From Bacilli bacterium (lineage in GTDB: Bacteria; Bacillota_I; Bacilli_A; RF39; UBA660), in NCBI GenBank assembly GCA_017544525.1, contig JAFYEA010000016.1:1-32210 (forward strand): a stretch of 32,210 bases of DNA, in the 5' to 3' direction. Both the position numbers and the translations under genes were made by a program. The notes beneath the pieces were generated by a model, which searched no databases, was not told the DNA's origin, and saw only the letters and a list, made by a program, of their open reading frames with translations. Position 1 is the first letter of the stretch. Every line of letters starts with the position of its first letter. Positions 14,052 to 22,114 of the stretch are shown in pieces.

Positions 14052-16787
14052 ATGAAGATATATAGTTTAGATACAACTGATTTTAGTAATAATGGTTATG
14101 GTTTTTTAACTGATGTAGTTAGAGCTGAAGTAGAAGAAGAAATAAACGGTCAATATGTATTAAATTTAGAATATTTAACTAAAGGACATTTAGCTGAATA
14201 TTTAGTAAGAGAAAATATAATAGTATGTAAGGTTGCTGATGGTACAGAGCAACCTTTTAGAATTAAATATATAGAACAAACCTTTAAGACATTATTAATT
14301 AAAGCATATCATATTAGTTATGATTTAGCAGAAGATTTAGTAATAGATATAGCACCAACAAATTTAACAGGACAAGCATTTGGTAGATGGATACTTAATA
14401 ATTCAACAACACATGCTAGTACTTTTACATTTAATAGTAATATTAGTACTACTGCAAGTGCAAGATATATAAGAAAAAATGTACTTGAATGTTTTATGAG
14501 TGATGATGAAAACTCAATGATTAATAAATTTGGTGGAGAATTTAAAAGAGATAATTATACCATTACTTTTAATAATAGAATAGGTGCTGATAATGGTGTA
14601 AGACTTTTAATAGGAAAAAACATAAATGAAATACAAATAACAACAGATGATACAGGTATTTATACAAGAATAGTACCTGTTGGCTATAATGGTTTAACAT
14701 TACCTGAAATATATGTAGATAGTTCTTTAATTAATGATTATCCATTTCCTAAAGGATGTATAGCAAAATTTGAAAATATTATATATGATCCAACTGGAGA
14801 AATGGATGGTTCATATACAGATATAAATGATTTTTATGATGCTTTAAGAGCAGCAGCAAATAATTTATTTGCTGAAGGAATAGATAAACCAGTAATAAAT
14901 GTAGATATAGACTGGATAGATTTATCAAAGACTATTGAATATAAAGATTATACATCACTTGAAACAATTAGACTTGGCGATACATTAACTTGTGATATGG
15001 GAACATTTCAATATACTACAAGAGTAATATATACAAAATATGATGTTTTTTTAGATAGAATAACAGAGTTTCAAATAGGAAAACCAGTATCTAATTATGC
15101 TACAAGAACAAATGCAACTATTGAAGCAGTAGAAAATGTGGATTTAACTAATTTATTAGAACAAGCACAACAAAATGCATCTCAATTATTAAAAGAATCA
15201 ATGACAGGTTATATTTATTTTGATTATGAAAATGGTAATTTATATATAATGGATGATCCTGATCCTGATGATGCTGTAAAAGTATGGAGATGGAATCTTA
15301 ATGGACTTGGTTATTCAAGTACAGGAATAAATGGTACTTATGGACTAGCAATAACAATGGATGGTTCAATAGTAGCTGATTATATAACAACAGGAACATT
15401 AAATACAAATGTAATAAATGGTTATGATACATTAGTAGCACAAGTAGAAGAATTATATAATTTAGTAGGAACAAAAACAGGTACAGGAAGTATAACACTT
15501 GAAAATGCAGCAGAAAGTTTATTACATAAATTAGAAATATATGGGGATATATCATTAGTTTATCCAAGTAGTAGTTCACAAACAGGTATTGTACCATATC
15601 AAAATAACGTTTTATATCCTAGCACAACTTTATATCCTAAAGATAGTTATTTACAAATTGATAATATTTTATATAAATTAGATATAAATTTTTTAAATTA
15701 TATGAGTTCAACTGTTTATGATAAATATATATATGAAGAAGGCAGACAAAAAATAATAAGAAATGTTGGTATTGATTCAAATGGAAATATGTATGAATTA
15801 GCTGAACCAATAGTAGAAAACAGAGAAAATTTAATGATAGAGATAAAAAGCAATTCAGTACTAACATTATTATCATTTCCATTAGCAACATTAACAGCAG
15901 AATATTTATTACAAAATGAATATACAAATGAATTTGCAACAAAAGTAGAATTGACTAGTTCAATAACTGAAACAAATAATTCAATAGAACAAAAAGTACA
16001 AGCAGTAAGTGATAGTGAGGGTGTAATAACAGCAGCATCAATTAAAACTGCAATAAATGGCGATACAAGTGAAATTAGATTAGAAGCAGATCAATTAGCA
16101 CTTGAAGGATACACAACAATTAATGAAGGATTTAGTATAGACTTAAATGGTAATATGACTTGTAATGATGCAAATATTAATGGTGATATTATAACACCAA
16201 CAGGAGTATTAACTAATTTACAATTTGGTTGTGAAACTTGGGGCTGGGCTAGAAATAATGTTTACTATGCTGATAATGGTGGTTTTATAGGGTATAACTT
16301 TGAAGCAGGTGGTACATCATCTTCTACACAGTCTTATCTTAATTTTTGTGTAAATATACCAGAAAATTTTACAGTAAAAAGTGCAAAAATTAGATTAAGA
16401 CATAGTCCAATGACATGGTATCCACCAACAGGAACATCAACACAAGCAGGAAGTTGTAAAAATATGAGAACTTATGTTGCTTCTAATTTAGGACAGTCAG
16501 GACAGGGTGCATATATGAGTGAAGCAATTATAGGTGGATATTCACCAACATTAACATTAATAAATTCAGTATCTAGTCATTCATTTAGTGATAGTGCATT
16601 TGAAGAATATATAACAGAAGATTTTAGTTCAACATTTACATCATCAGGTGTATATAACATAGTAGTTAAATCAACTGATGGAATACCAAGTGGAGCAACA
16701 TATAATAATGCATATCAAGTATATGGAGCAAAAACTGGAATATTAACAGGAACACTCGAAATAATAGGATATACAAGTAATGTCTAA
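14052..16787 (+). CDS. Tail-associated baseplate protein (Tal-like) with C-terminal fibre domain
   Basis: 911 aa. Residues 1 to about 360 match the phage tail endopeptidase-like / Tal N-terminal (gp27-like hub) domain: MKIYSLDTTDFSNNGYGFLT, KAYHISYDLAEDLV and GIYTRIVPVGYNG. A helical linker, a collagen-free stalk with EQKVQAVSDSEGVITAASIK, then IRLEADQLALEGY, and a C-terminal beta-rich domain from about residue 720 (LQFGCETWGW on) follow. It caps the tail tube and probably carries receptor-facing parts. No catalytic peptidoglycan hydrolase motif was recognised, so cell wall cutting is not claimed. Confidence 0.85.
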   Translation: MKIYSLDTTDFSNNGYGFLTDVVRAEVEEEINGQYVLNLEYLTKGHLAEYLVRENIIVCKVADGTEQPFRIKYIEQTFKTLLIKAYHISYDLAEDLVIDIAPTNLTGQAFGRWILNNSTTHASTFTFNSNISTTASARYIRKNVLECFMSDDENSMINKFGGEFKRDNYTITFNNRIGADNGVRLLIGKNINEIQITTDDTGIYTRIVPVGYNGLTLPEIYVDSSLINDYPFPKGCIAKFENIIYDPTGEMDGSYTDINDFYDALRAAANNLFAEGIDKPVINVDIDWIDLSKTIEYKDYTSLETIRLGDTLTCDMGTFQYTTRVIYTKYDVFLDRITEFQIGKPVSNYATRTNATIEAVENVDLTNLLEQAQQNASQLLKESMTGYIYFDYENGNLYIMDDPDPDDAVKVWRWNLNGLGYSSTGINGTYGLAITMDGSIVADYITTGTLNTNVINGYDTLVAQVEELYNLVGTKTGTGSITLENAAESLLHKLEIYGDISLVYPSSSSQTGIVPYQNNVLYPSTTLYPKDSYLQIDNILYKLDINFLNYMSSTVYDKYIYEEGRQKIIRNVGIDSNGNMYELAEPIVENRENLMIEIKSNSVLTLLSFPLATLTAEYLLQNEYTNEFATKVELTSSITETNNSIEQKVQAVSDSEGVITAASIKTAINGDTSEIRLEADQLALEGYTTINEGFSIDLNGNMTCNDANINGDIITPTGVLTNLQFGCETWGWARNNVYYADNGGFIGYNFEAGGTSSSTQSYLNFCVNIPENFTVKSAKIRLRHSPMTWYPPTGTSTQAGSCKNMRTYVASNLGQSGQGAYMSEAIIGGYSPTLTLINSVSSHSFSDSAFEEYITEDFSSTFTSSGVYNIVVKSTDGIPSGATYNNAYQVYGAKTGILTGTLEIIGYTSNV

Positions 16788-16802
16788 GAAAGGAGGTATA
16801 AA

Positions 16803-17276
16803 ATGACAAAAATAACATTTGAAGATTTACCTAGCACTAATACACCATTAAGTGCTAATAATTTAAACACATTACAAGATAATGTAGAAACAGCTATTGA
16901 TGCTAACACTAGTGATATTACAACAATTAATTCTAAAATAACACCAGTATTATATTCATTAACAGATACACCAACACATAGTGGAGGTACAAACAAAATA
17001 TATATACACAAAATTGGAAATATAGTTGTATTAAATTTATTAATATGGGCTAATTCAATAACACAAAATAGCTGGACTAATATAGGAACATTACCAAATG
17101 ATATATTACCATCAACAGAAAATTTAATGGCAACAGGTTCAGTTATATATAGTAGTAATGGTAATATGGCAGGAAGTTGTTTAGTAGAAATAGATAATGG
17201 AAAAATATCAATTAAATCAAATTATGGTGCATCTACATTAACTGGTATAAGAATTAATGCAGTTTATGTATTATAA
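16803..17276 (+). CDS. Tail fibre / receptor-binding-like protein
   Basis: 157 aa. The start MTKITFEDLPSTNTPLSANN with LNTLQDNVETAID is a common N-terminal of baseplate-attached fibres in Bacillota phages; the rest is a beta-rich head domain (TDTPTHSGGTNKIYIHKIGN). It follows Tal with AAGGAGGT and probably attaches to the tail tip. The ligand is unknown. Confidence 0.65.
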   Translation: MTKITFEDLPSTNTPLSANNLNTLQDNVETAIDANTSDITTINSKITPVLYSLTDTPTHSGGTNKIYIHKIGNIVVLNLLIWANSITQNSWTNIGTLPNDILPSTENLMATGSVIYSSNGNMAGSCLVEIDNGKISIKSNYGASTLTGIRINAVYVL

Positions 17277-17301
17277 AAATTGAAATAAAGGAGGTAATAA
17301 T

Positions 17302-17490
17302 ATGGTTTCAATTTATAGTAGAAAAAAGGATTTAAACAATCCACAAAATGAAATAATAGTATTTGGAGGATTAAGTACAGATACTAAACCAACTAATAAT
17401 GTTGGTAATGGATCATTATATTTATGTATTGATAATGGCGATATATATAGTTATGATGGAAAAAATGAAACATGGAATAAAATATCTTAA
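17302..17490 (+). CDS. Small tail-tip associated protein
   Basis: 62 aa. VFGGLSTDTKPT and GNGSLYLCIDNGDIYSYDGK are characteristic of short proteins found among baseplate genes and resemble small beta domains used in fibre assembly. Function unknown. Strong RBS AAAGGAGG. Confidence 0.55.
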   Translation: MVSIYSRKKDLNNPQNEIIVFGGLSTDTKPTNNVGNGSLYLCIDNGDIYSYDGKNETWNKIS

Positions 17491-17510
17491 TAGAAAAGGA
17501 GGAATAAATT

Positions 17511-18590
17511 ATGAATGATGAAATAATAACATCATATTTATTAGGTAAAAAAGCTGGTGGTGGAGGAACACCACCAGTATATCAAGATAAAGAAGTATCA
17601 ATAACACAAAATGGTACTTCAACAATAACAAAAGATTCTGGATATGATGCATTAAATAGTGTAGAATTAACAGTAGCAGTTCCAGAACCAAGTGGAACAA
17701 TAAATATTACACAAAACGGTGAAACAAATGTAAAAAATTATGAAACAGCAAATGTCAATGTACCACAACCAAGTGGAAAAATAACAATAACACAAAATGG
17801 AACAGATATAGATGTATCTAGTTATGCTAGTGCTGATGTAAATGTAGCAGGTATGACTAAATTACCAGATGGGACAAAATTTACAGATAGTACTTTTGTT
17901 ATTGCACCATTAGTAGATACAAGTGAAATGACTGATATGTCTGTTATGTTTAATAGATGTGGAAATTTAACAACAGTGTCTCAATTAAATTTTAGTAGTG
18001 CAAGTAATGCTAGATTACTGTTTCAAAATTGCTATAAACTAACAACATTACCACAATTAAATACTAGCAATGTTAGTAATATGACTGGTATGTTTAAAAA
18101 TTGTTCTAAATTAACAACAGCACCACAATTAAATTTTAGTAATTGTACAACTATGGATGGTATGTTTAATGGTTGCACTAGTTTAATTAATGCAGATTTT
18201 TCTAATTGTGTATTTGGAACAAATATTGGTAATATTTATGAAATGTTTATGAATTGCAGTAATTTAGAAGAAGTAGATTTATCAAGTTTAGGGCAAACTT
18301 CTGCTTATACACAAACATATTCTATGTTTCAAAATTGTTCTAAATTAAAAAAAATTAATTTATCAAATTTTGCACCAATTAATCTTACTTCTTCTGGAAG
18401 CATGTTTTCTGGGTGTTCTATATTAGAAGAATTAGATATATCAAGTATGACTATGCCATCAAGCAATTTTAATAATATGTTTAATAACGTACCAACAAAT
18501 TGTTTAATATATGTAAAAGACCAAACACAAAAAGATTGGTTCACAACAAACTGGTCTAGTCTAACAAATGTACAAATAAAAGGTGCATAA
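17511..18590 (+). CDS. Tail tip adhesin with BspA-type leucine-rich repeats
   Basis: 359 aa. After a Gly-rich linker (KKAGGGGTPP) come three repeats of a beta motif, each with ITQNGT or ITQNGE (about residues 29-110). From about 135 to 335 there are repeated MFxxCxxL units such as MFKNCSKLTTAPQLNFSNC and MFMNCSNLEEVDLSSL, the pattern of BspA/DUF285 leucine-rich repeats that bind surface molecules. In a tail-fibre position this looks like the receptor-binding tip, evolved from or mimicking a bacterial surface adhesin. The stop overlaps the next start (TAATG). Confidence 0.8.
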   Translation: MNDEIITSYLLGKKAGGGGTPPVYQDKEVSITQNGTSTITKDSGYDALNSVELTVAVPEPSGTINITQNGETNVKNYETANVNVPQPSGKITITQNGTDIDVSSYASADVNVAGMTKLPDGTKFTDSTFVIAPLVDTSEMTDMSVMFNRCGNLTTVSQLNFSSASNARLLFQNCYKLTTLPQLNTSNVSNMTGMFKNCSKLTTAPQLNFSNCTTMDGMFNGCTSLINADFSNCVFGTNIGNIYEMFMNCSNLEEVDLSSLGQTSAYTQTYSMFQNCSKLKKINLSNFAPINLTSSGSMFSGCSILEELDISSMTMPSSNFNNMFNNVPTNCLIYVKDQTQKDWFTTNWSSLTNVQIKGA

Positions 18591-18724
18591 TGGAACAAAT
18601 AGATATAAAAGATATTAAAATACAACAATTAGAAGAAGAAATAAAAAGATTAAAAGAAATAATTAAATGGCAATCAATGAGAATGGCAAATATTCCTACA
18701 AAAAAATTGATATTTAAGAAATAA
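18590..18724 (+). CDS. 44-aa coiled-coil protein
   Basis: Starts in the stop codon of the adhesin gene (TAATG). The peptide begins MEQIDIKDIK, contains LEEEIKRLKEII, a heptad helix, and ends KKLIFKK. It looks like a small trimerising or linker helix, or an XhlA-like lysis accessory. It is too short for a family call. Overlap and coupling support it as a real gene. Confidence 0.6.
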   Translation: MEQIDIKDIKIQQLEEEIKRLKEIIKWQSMRMANIPTKKLIFKK

Positions 18725-18742
18725 AAGGAGGTTGATAGTAAA

Positions 18743-19075
18743 ATGGATATCACAATAGGTCAAATAGGTACATTTTTAGGTCTATTAGCAGGAATTATTA
18801 CTAGCACTGGTGTAATTATAGGTTTTTTACAAAAGAACTTAAAAAAGACTATTAAAATAGAATTAGACCCTATTAATGATAATTTAAAGCAACTAGATAT
18901 ATCTCAATGTAAAAACTTCCTAGTAAGATTTCTAGCAGATGTAGAACAAGGAAATGAATTAGATAAAGTAGAAACAGAAAGAGCTTATGAGGTTTATGAC
19001 CATTATACAAATGATTTAAAACAAAATAGTTATATACATAAGAGGTGGCATCAATTAATGGAGAAAGAGAAATAA
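18743..19075 (+). CDS. Membrane-anchored phage protein (holin-associated / XhlA-like)
   Basis: 110 aa. One transmembrane helix at about residues 8-29 (GTFLGLLAGIITSTGVIIGF), then a charged helical domain containing CKNFLVRFLADVEQGNELDK and YEVYDHYTNDLKQNSYIHKR. This architecture recurs next to lysis genes of Bacillota phages and is often labelled holin. Here the better holin is at 23014, so this may be a partner or antiholin-like protein. RBS AAAGGAGG; an intrinsic terminator overlaps its stop. Confidence 0.6.
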   Translation: MDITIGQIGTFLGLLAGIITSTGVIIGFLQKNLKKTIKIELDPINDNLKQLDISQCKNFLVRFLADVEQGNELDKVETERAYEVYDHYTNDLKQNSYIHKRWHQLMEKEK

Positions 19076-19094
19076 ACTCTTTCTCTTTTTTTTT
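19061..19094 (+). terminator. Strong intrinsic terminator
   Basis: GAGAAAGAG (19061-19069) pairs perfectly with CTCTTTCTC (19077-19085) over a 7-nt loop and is followed by eight Ts. The stem includes the last codons of the preceding gene. It closes the tail operon. Confidence 0.9.
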
Positions 19095-19120
19095 GACTTT
19101 TTTTATAGTTTATGTATAAT
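19093..19120 (+). promoter_or_regulatory. Sigma-A-like promoter for the HTH gene at 19145
   Basis: TTGACT (19093-19098), a 16-bp spacer and TATAAT (19115-19120), followed by GGGGG and the ATG at 19145. It directly follows a terminator, so the small HTH gene has its own transcript. The promoter overlaps an in-frame upstream ATG, which argues for the start at 19145. Confidence 0.7.
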
Positions 19121-19144
19121 ATGTGTCTTAACAAAGGGGGTAGT

Positions 19145-19366
19145 ATGAAAACATTTCAATACACATATAATTATGATCCTGAAATGTATACATATATATT
19201 ATCTACAAATATATTAAACAAGAAGAAAAGGGAAGATAAAATATTTGTATCATTAGTACAAGGATATAGTGCAGAAGAAATAAGCAAAAAGCATCATTAT
19301 AGTGTACCAACTATATTAAACAGAAGAAAAGATATATACAATAAGACTAAAAGATATATGAAATAA
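19145..19366 (+). CDS. Small helix-turn-helix DNA-binding protein
   Basis: 73 aa beginning MKTFQYTYNY. The C-terminal half has VSLVQGYSAEEISKKHHYSV and PTILNRRKDIYN, a sigma-region-4/LuxR-like helix-turn-helix. It is alone between a terminator with promoter and another terminator. Likely a phage transcription regulator; target unknown. The three GTTATATA copies just downstream are candidate sites. Confidence 0.6.
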   Translation: MKTFQYTYNYDPEMYTYILSTNILNKKKREDKIFVSLVQGYSAEEISKKHHYSVPTILNRRKDIYNKTKRYMK

Positions 19367-19379
19367 TATATCTTTTTTT
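19350..19379 (+). terminator. Intrinsic terminator after the first HTH gene
   Basis: AAAGATATAT (19350-19359) pairs with ATATATCTTT (19366-19375), followed by Ts. The stem overlaps the end of the gene. Confidence 0.75.
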
Positions 19380-19521
19380 ATGTAATTTTAATATAAATGT
19401 TATATAAATATTTTATTTAAAAGTTATATAAAAGTTATATATGTAAAGTTTTTTGATAAAAAAATGATATTTTAATTATAGTTTTTTGGTATAAAATATA
19501 TCCAGAAAAAGAGGGAACTAT
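19380..19521 (+). promoter_or_regulatory. AT-rich control region with three GTTATATA repeats
   Basis: GTTATATA occurs at 19399-19406, 19423-19430 and 19434-19441. An extended -10-like element TGGTATAAAAT lies at 19487-19497, with only a weak -35. The arrangement resembles an operator/promoter for the HTH gene at 19522. Confidence 0.4.
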
Positions 19522-19767
19522 ATGAAAAAAGAATTATGTATAAAACAAATTTATGATGATTTTAATAATAAAACAATATTAAGTGAACAAGAAAAAGAGG
19601 TACTAGATTTATTTATAAAAGATTATAGTTTATTAAAAATAGCAGATGAAACAAAGCAAGGAACTGCAACGGTGTCAAGAATCATAGATGATTTAAAAGA
19701 AAAATCTAATAATTATAAAAAATTAGAGATAGAAAAACTTAAAATACTTGATAAAAAAACGATATAA
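19522..19767 (+). CDS. Small helix-turn-helix regulator (sigma-70 region 4-like)
   Basis: 81 aa. LSEQEKEVLDLFIKDYSLLK and IADETKQGTATVSRIIDDLK form a clear helix-turn-helix like sigma region 4. It is separated from both neighbours by terminators and so regulated on its own. It stands next to a similar small HTH gene; the two may form a switch, and they are the only candidates found for repressor/activator functions outside the early region. Confidence 0.6.
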   Translation: MKKELCIKQIYDDFNNKTILSEQEKEVLDLFIKDYSLLKIADETKQGTATVSRIIDDLKEKSNNYKKLEIEKLKILDKKTI

Positions 19768-19793
19768 AAGTGATAATTTATATTGTTTTTTTT
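19758..19793 (+). terminator. Intrinsic terminator after the second HTH gene
   Basis: AACGATATAAA (19758-19768) pairs with TTTATATTGTT (19777-19787) with one G-U pair, followed by a T tract. Confidence 0.8.
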
Positions 19794-19800
19794 ATTCTAA

Positions 19801-19891
19801 AATGTAAATAGAAAGGAGATATTAGTTATTTACAGAGTTCCTGATTAAGAAAAATAACTTATCTTCTTTCTTTTTTTATTAGGAGGAAATT
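19801..19891 (+). promoter_or_regulatory. Attenuator-like leader 1 of the unknown cassette
   Basis: A long hairpin (5' arm 19810-19831, 3' arm 19852-19871, one small bulge) is followed by seven Ts at 19871-19877 and, four bases on, by the AGGAGG of the first cassette gene, so it is a terminator placed just before a gene. GTAAATA (19804-19810) can instead pair with TATTTAC (19827-19833), which would break the terminator. The loop holds ACAGAGTTCCTGATTA; CCTGATTA recurs in leader 2. This is the layout of a transcription attenuator; the signal is unknown. Confidence 0.5.
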
Positions 19892-20413
19892 ATGTTTAAT
19901 AATTTATATTCAAATCTATATAATTCTCAACCAAGTATAGATAGAATTAATGCACAAATACAAGAATTAGAAAATATGAAAAAACAAATTCAACAACCTG
20001 TGCAACAACCAACAAATTTAACACAAAACTTTCAAATAGCACCTACAAACAGAGAAGTAATTAAATATGCAAATAACATGGAAGAAGTACAAAGAGATTT
20101 AGTTATAGGAGATACACCATATTTTAGCAAAGATATGAGTGTAGTATGGATTAAAAATACTAAAGGAGATATAAAAACCTATGAATTAAATGAAATAGTT
20201 GCTAAAGATGAAAAAGACTTTGAAATTGAATATTTAAAGGAACAAATCGAAGAATTAAAGAAAGGAATGGTTGTAAATGAACAATATGATTCAAATGATG
20301 ATGCAAAATATGATGAAACAAGCACCACAAAAGATGTTGAACCAATTAGAACAACAATTAAAAAGAGTAAATCCTCAAGCTTATCAAGATTTTCAAACAG
20401 CAAGAAAGAATAA
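19892..20413 (+). CDS. Gln-rich coiled-coil protein, cassette gene 1
   Basis: 173 aa, no recognised family. Residues 15-55 are a Gln-rich helix (INAQIQELENMKKQIQQPVQ). A conserved-looking core follows (EEVQRDLVIGDTPYFSKDMS, VVWIKNTKGDIKTYELNEIV), then a helix with LKEQIEELKKGM and a disordered Ser/Lys tail. The tail is encoded by DNA that also encodes the next gene in another frame. RBS AGGAGG. From memory, proteins of this design recur in uncharacterised gut Bacillota prophage clusters; not checked. A structural or virion-associated role is an inference. Confidence 0.65.
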   Translation: MFNNLYSNLYNSQPSIDRINAQIQELENMKKQIQQPVQQPTNLTQNFQIAPTNREVIKYANNMEEVQRDLVIGDTPYFSKDMSVVWIKNTKGDIKTYELNEIVAKDEKDFEIEYLKEQIEELKKGMVVNEQYDSNDDAKYDETSTTKDVEPIRTTIKKSKSSSLSRFSNSKKE

Positions 20414-20525
20414 TGAAGATCCAAATACTTACTTAAATAAAATTATGGATAATTTTAATCCTGAACAAAGACAACAATGGAATACTATTATGAATAATTT
20501 TAATAATGGTATCAACACAAAATAA
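20277..20525 (+). CDS. Met/Asn/Gln-rich small protein, cassette gene 2 (overprinted)
   Basis: 82 aa in a different frame, overlapping the previous gene by 137 nt. It starts MNNMIQMMMQNMMKQAPQKM and continues NQLEQQLKRVNPQAYQDFQT, DPNTYLNKIMDNFNPEQRQQ. The composition and repeating PQ/NP turns are coherent over the whole length, including the 112 nt beyond the overlap. AAAGGA lies 10 nt before the ATG. Function unknown. Confidence 0.65.
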   Translation: MNNMIQMMMQNMMKQAPQKMLNQLEQQLKRVNPQAYQDFQTARKNNEDPNTYLNKIMDNFNPEQRQQWNTIMNNFNNGINTK

Positions 20526-20560
20526 GTGTTTGATATAAATTTTAGAAAGGAGGATAAAAA

Positions 20561-21352
20561 ATGAATGGAAATAATGGAATTGTTCCAACTGTTGATTTAG
20601 CTACTAACAATAACAATGGTGGTTATATGTATCCAGTAATGCCTATGATGGGTGGATATGGATATGGAAATAATGGTGGCTTTTTTGGTGGAGATGGAAT
20701 CTGGGCTATCGTTTTACTAGCATTATTATTTGGTAATAATGGGTTTGGTGGTGGCTGGGGTGGAAACAATAATCTAGCAACTACTGATTTTGTTTCTAGT
20801 GAATTTACACAAAGAGATATAAGTCAATTATCTAACACTACTACATCAGGATTTGGAAATTTATCAACTCAATTATGTAATTGCTGTGCTGATATTAATA
20901 GTAATGTTGCAAATGGTTTCTATAATACTGCAAACTCAATTTGTGGAGTAAGAAGTGATATTTTAGAAAACAGATATGCAAATGCTATTGGTGATGCAAA
21001 TACACAAAGAGATATTTTAATGCAAACTACACAATTAGAAAATCAATTAGGCATGACAAGTTTACAAGGTCTAGCAAAATTAGATAGTTGTTGCTGCGAT
21101 ATTAAACAAGCAATTCGTGAAGATGGAGAAGCAACAAGAGCATTAATTACTCAAAATACTATTCAAGATTTAAGAGACAGACTAAATGCAGCAAAAGATG
21201 TAATTAGTGATAGAGAACAAACTGATACTTTATTATCTAGATTACAACCTACACCTACACCTAGTTATATAGTATCTAGTCCATATCAGTCATTATTTAA
21301 TCCAAATTATGGTGGATGTGGATGTGGAAACTATTATGGAACAGGATTTTAA
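20561..21352 (+). CDS. Gly/Asn/Cys-rich membrane-like protein, cassette gene 3
   Basis: 263 aa. Residues 20-70 are a flexible Gly/Asn/Tyr region around one hydrophobic stretch (GIWAIVLLALLFGNNGFGGG). A helical middle carries Cys clusters (LCNCCADIN and DSCCCDIKQAI) and regular Gln/Asn heptads. The end is GGCGCGNYYGTGF. It is the largest cassette protein and has a strong AAAGGAGG site. Self-assembly or metal/disulphide linking is suggested by the Cys clusters. I know no function for it. Confidence 0.65.
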   Translation: MNGNNGIVPTVDLATNNNNGGYMYPVMPMMGGYGYGNNGGFFGGDGIWAIVLLALLFGNNGFGGGWGGNNNLATTDFVSSEFTQRDISQLSNTTTSGFGNLSTQLCNCCADINSNVANGFYNTANSICGVRSDILENRYANAIGDANTQRDILMQTTQLENQLGMTSLQGLAKLDSCCCDIKQAIREDGEATRALITQNTIQDLRDRLNAAKDVISDREQTDTLLSRLQPTPTPSYIVSSPYQSLFNPNYGGCGCGNYYGTGF

Positions 21353-21453
21353 TAGCATAAGGTAGATTACTACACACCTGATTACAGGAACTTGCTAATT
21401 TTATAAGAATAGGGCAAGTACCTATTCTTTTTATTTATGAAAGGAGAGATAAA
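21353..21453 (+). promoter_or_regulatory. Attenuator-like leader 2 of the cassette
   Basis: AAGAATAGG (21405-21413) pairs with CCTATTCTT (21421-21429), followed by a T run, just before the AAAGGAG site of gene 4. Upstream, ACTTGC (21390-21395) is complementary to the terminator loop GCAAGT (21414-21419), giving an alternative pairing or pseudoknot. CCTG-ATTA-CAGG (21377-21388) is a third small hairpin and includes CCTGATTA, shared with leader 1. Confidence 0.5.
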
Positions 21454-21930
21454 ATGATAGAAACAATTATAAATAAACCACTTATTTTACCAAGCAATGC
21501 TAGTCCAATAACTTTTGATGAAACACCAATTAGGAGTAGATGTGCTTATTGCTCTAATGGAGGGTGGTTAGATTATCAAGAGGGAACACCTATATTTAAA
21601 ATATTTGGAAATGGATATACAGGATATTATGACATTAATTTTAGTGCTACTGTAAGTGCTGCTGAAGCAGGTGTAGTAGCTATTGGTCTTTATGAAGATG
21701 GCATATTAATTCCTGATACTGTAAGGGCAGTAAATATTGATGCAGCTGATGATTATGAAACAGTTTCATTCAATAAAATATTAAGAATCTGTCCTAGAGG
21801 CGACACTTCTTTATCAGTACAAAGTGTTCCTAGTGTAATTACTCCAAGTACACCTACAACTGGAATAGCAACTACACAAGCAACTATAACAAATGCTACA
21901 TTTAATATTGCAAGATGGACTGGTAGATAA
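21454..21930 (+). CDS. C1q/BclA-like jelly-roll protein, cassette gene 4
   Basis: 158 aa. ITFDETPIRSRCAYCSNGGW then FKIFGNGYTGYYDINFSATV, AAEAGVVAIGLYEDGILIPD and LSVQSVPSVIT follow the strand order of TNF/C1q-like jelly rolls seen in spore-surface BclA C-termini and phage decoration proteins. There is one CxxC pair (residues about 29-32). Likely trimeric and surface exposed, perhaps a virion or cell-surface decoration. Stop overlaps the next start (TAATG). Confidence 0.65.
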   Translation: MIETIINKPLILPSNASPITFDETPIRSRCAYCSNGGWLDYQEGTPIFKIFGNGYTGYYDINFSATVSAAEAGVVAIGLYEDGILIPDTVRAVNIDAADDYETVSFNKILRICPRGDTSLSVQSVPSVITPSTPTTGIATTQATITNATFNIARWTGR

Positions 21931-22112
21931 TGAATAATAATGTAGTAGATAATTTAGGATTAATATTACAAACATTAAGTTTACAAATATTATTTCAGGA
22001 TTATAACAATAGTGATCTAATGAGTGAATTACAAAATCAAGATATGAATTACTTTAAAAAAATATTAGAAAATCAAGAAGAAATATTAAACATCCTTAAA
22101 GAAAGGAGGTAA
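21930..22112 (+). CDS. 60-aa helical protein, cassette gene 5
   Basis: MNNNVVDNLGLILQTLSLQI, then FQDYNNSDLMSELQNQDMNY and a C-terminal coiled coil KILENQEEILNILKER. It starts within the stop codon of gene 4 and its end carries the ribosome binding site of gene 6, so the three are one translation unit. Function unknown. Confidence 0.6.
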   Translation: MNNNVVDNLGLILQTLSLQILFQDYNNSDLMSELQNQDMNYFKKILENQEEILNILKERR

Positions 22113-22114
22113 TT

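Noticed and set aside
14052..16787. Calling Tal a peptidoglycan hydrolase
   Set aside because: The N-terminal hub domain is clear but no catalytic lysozyme or peptidase motif was seen in the rest.
17511..18590. Diversity-generating retroelement target in the fibre genes
   Set aside because: No reverse transcriptase, template repeat or variable repeat was found in the window.
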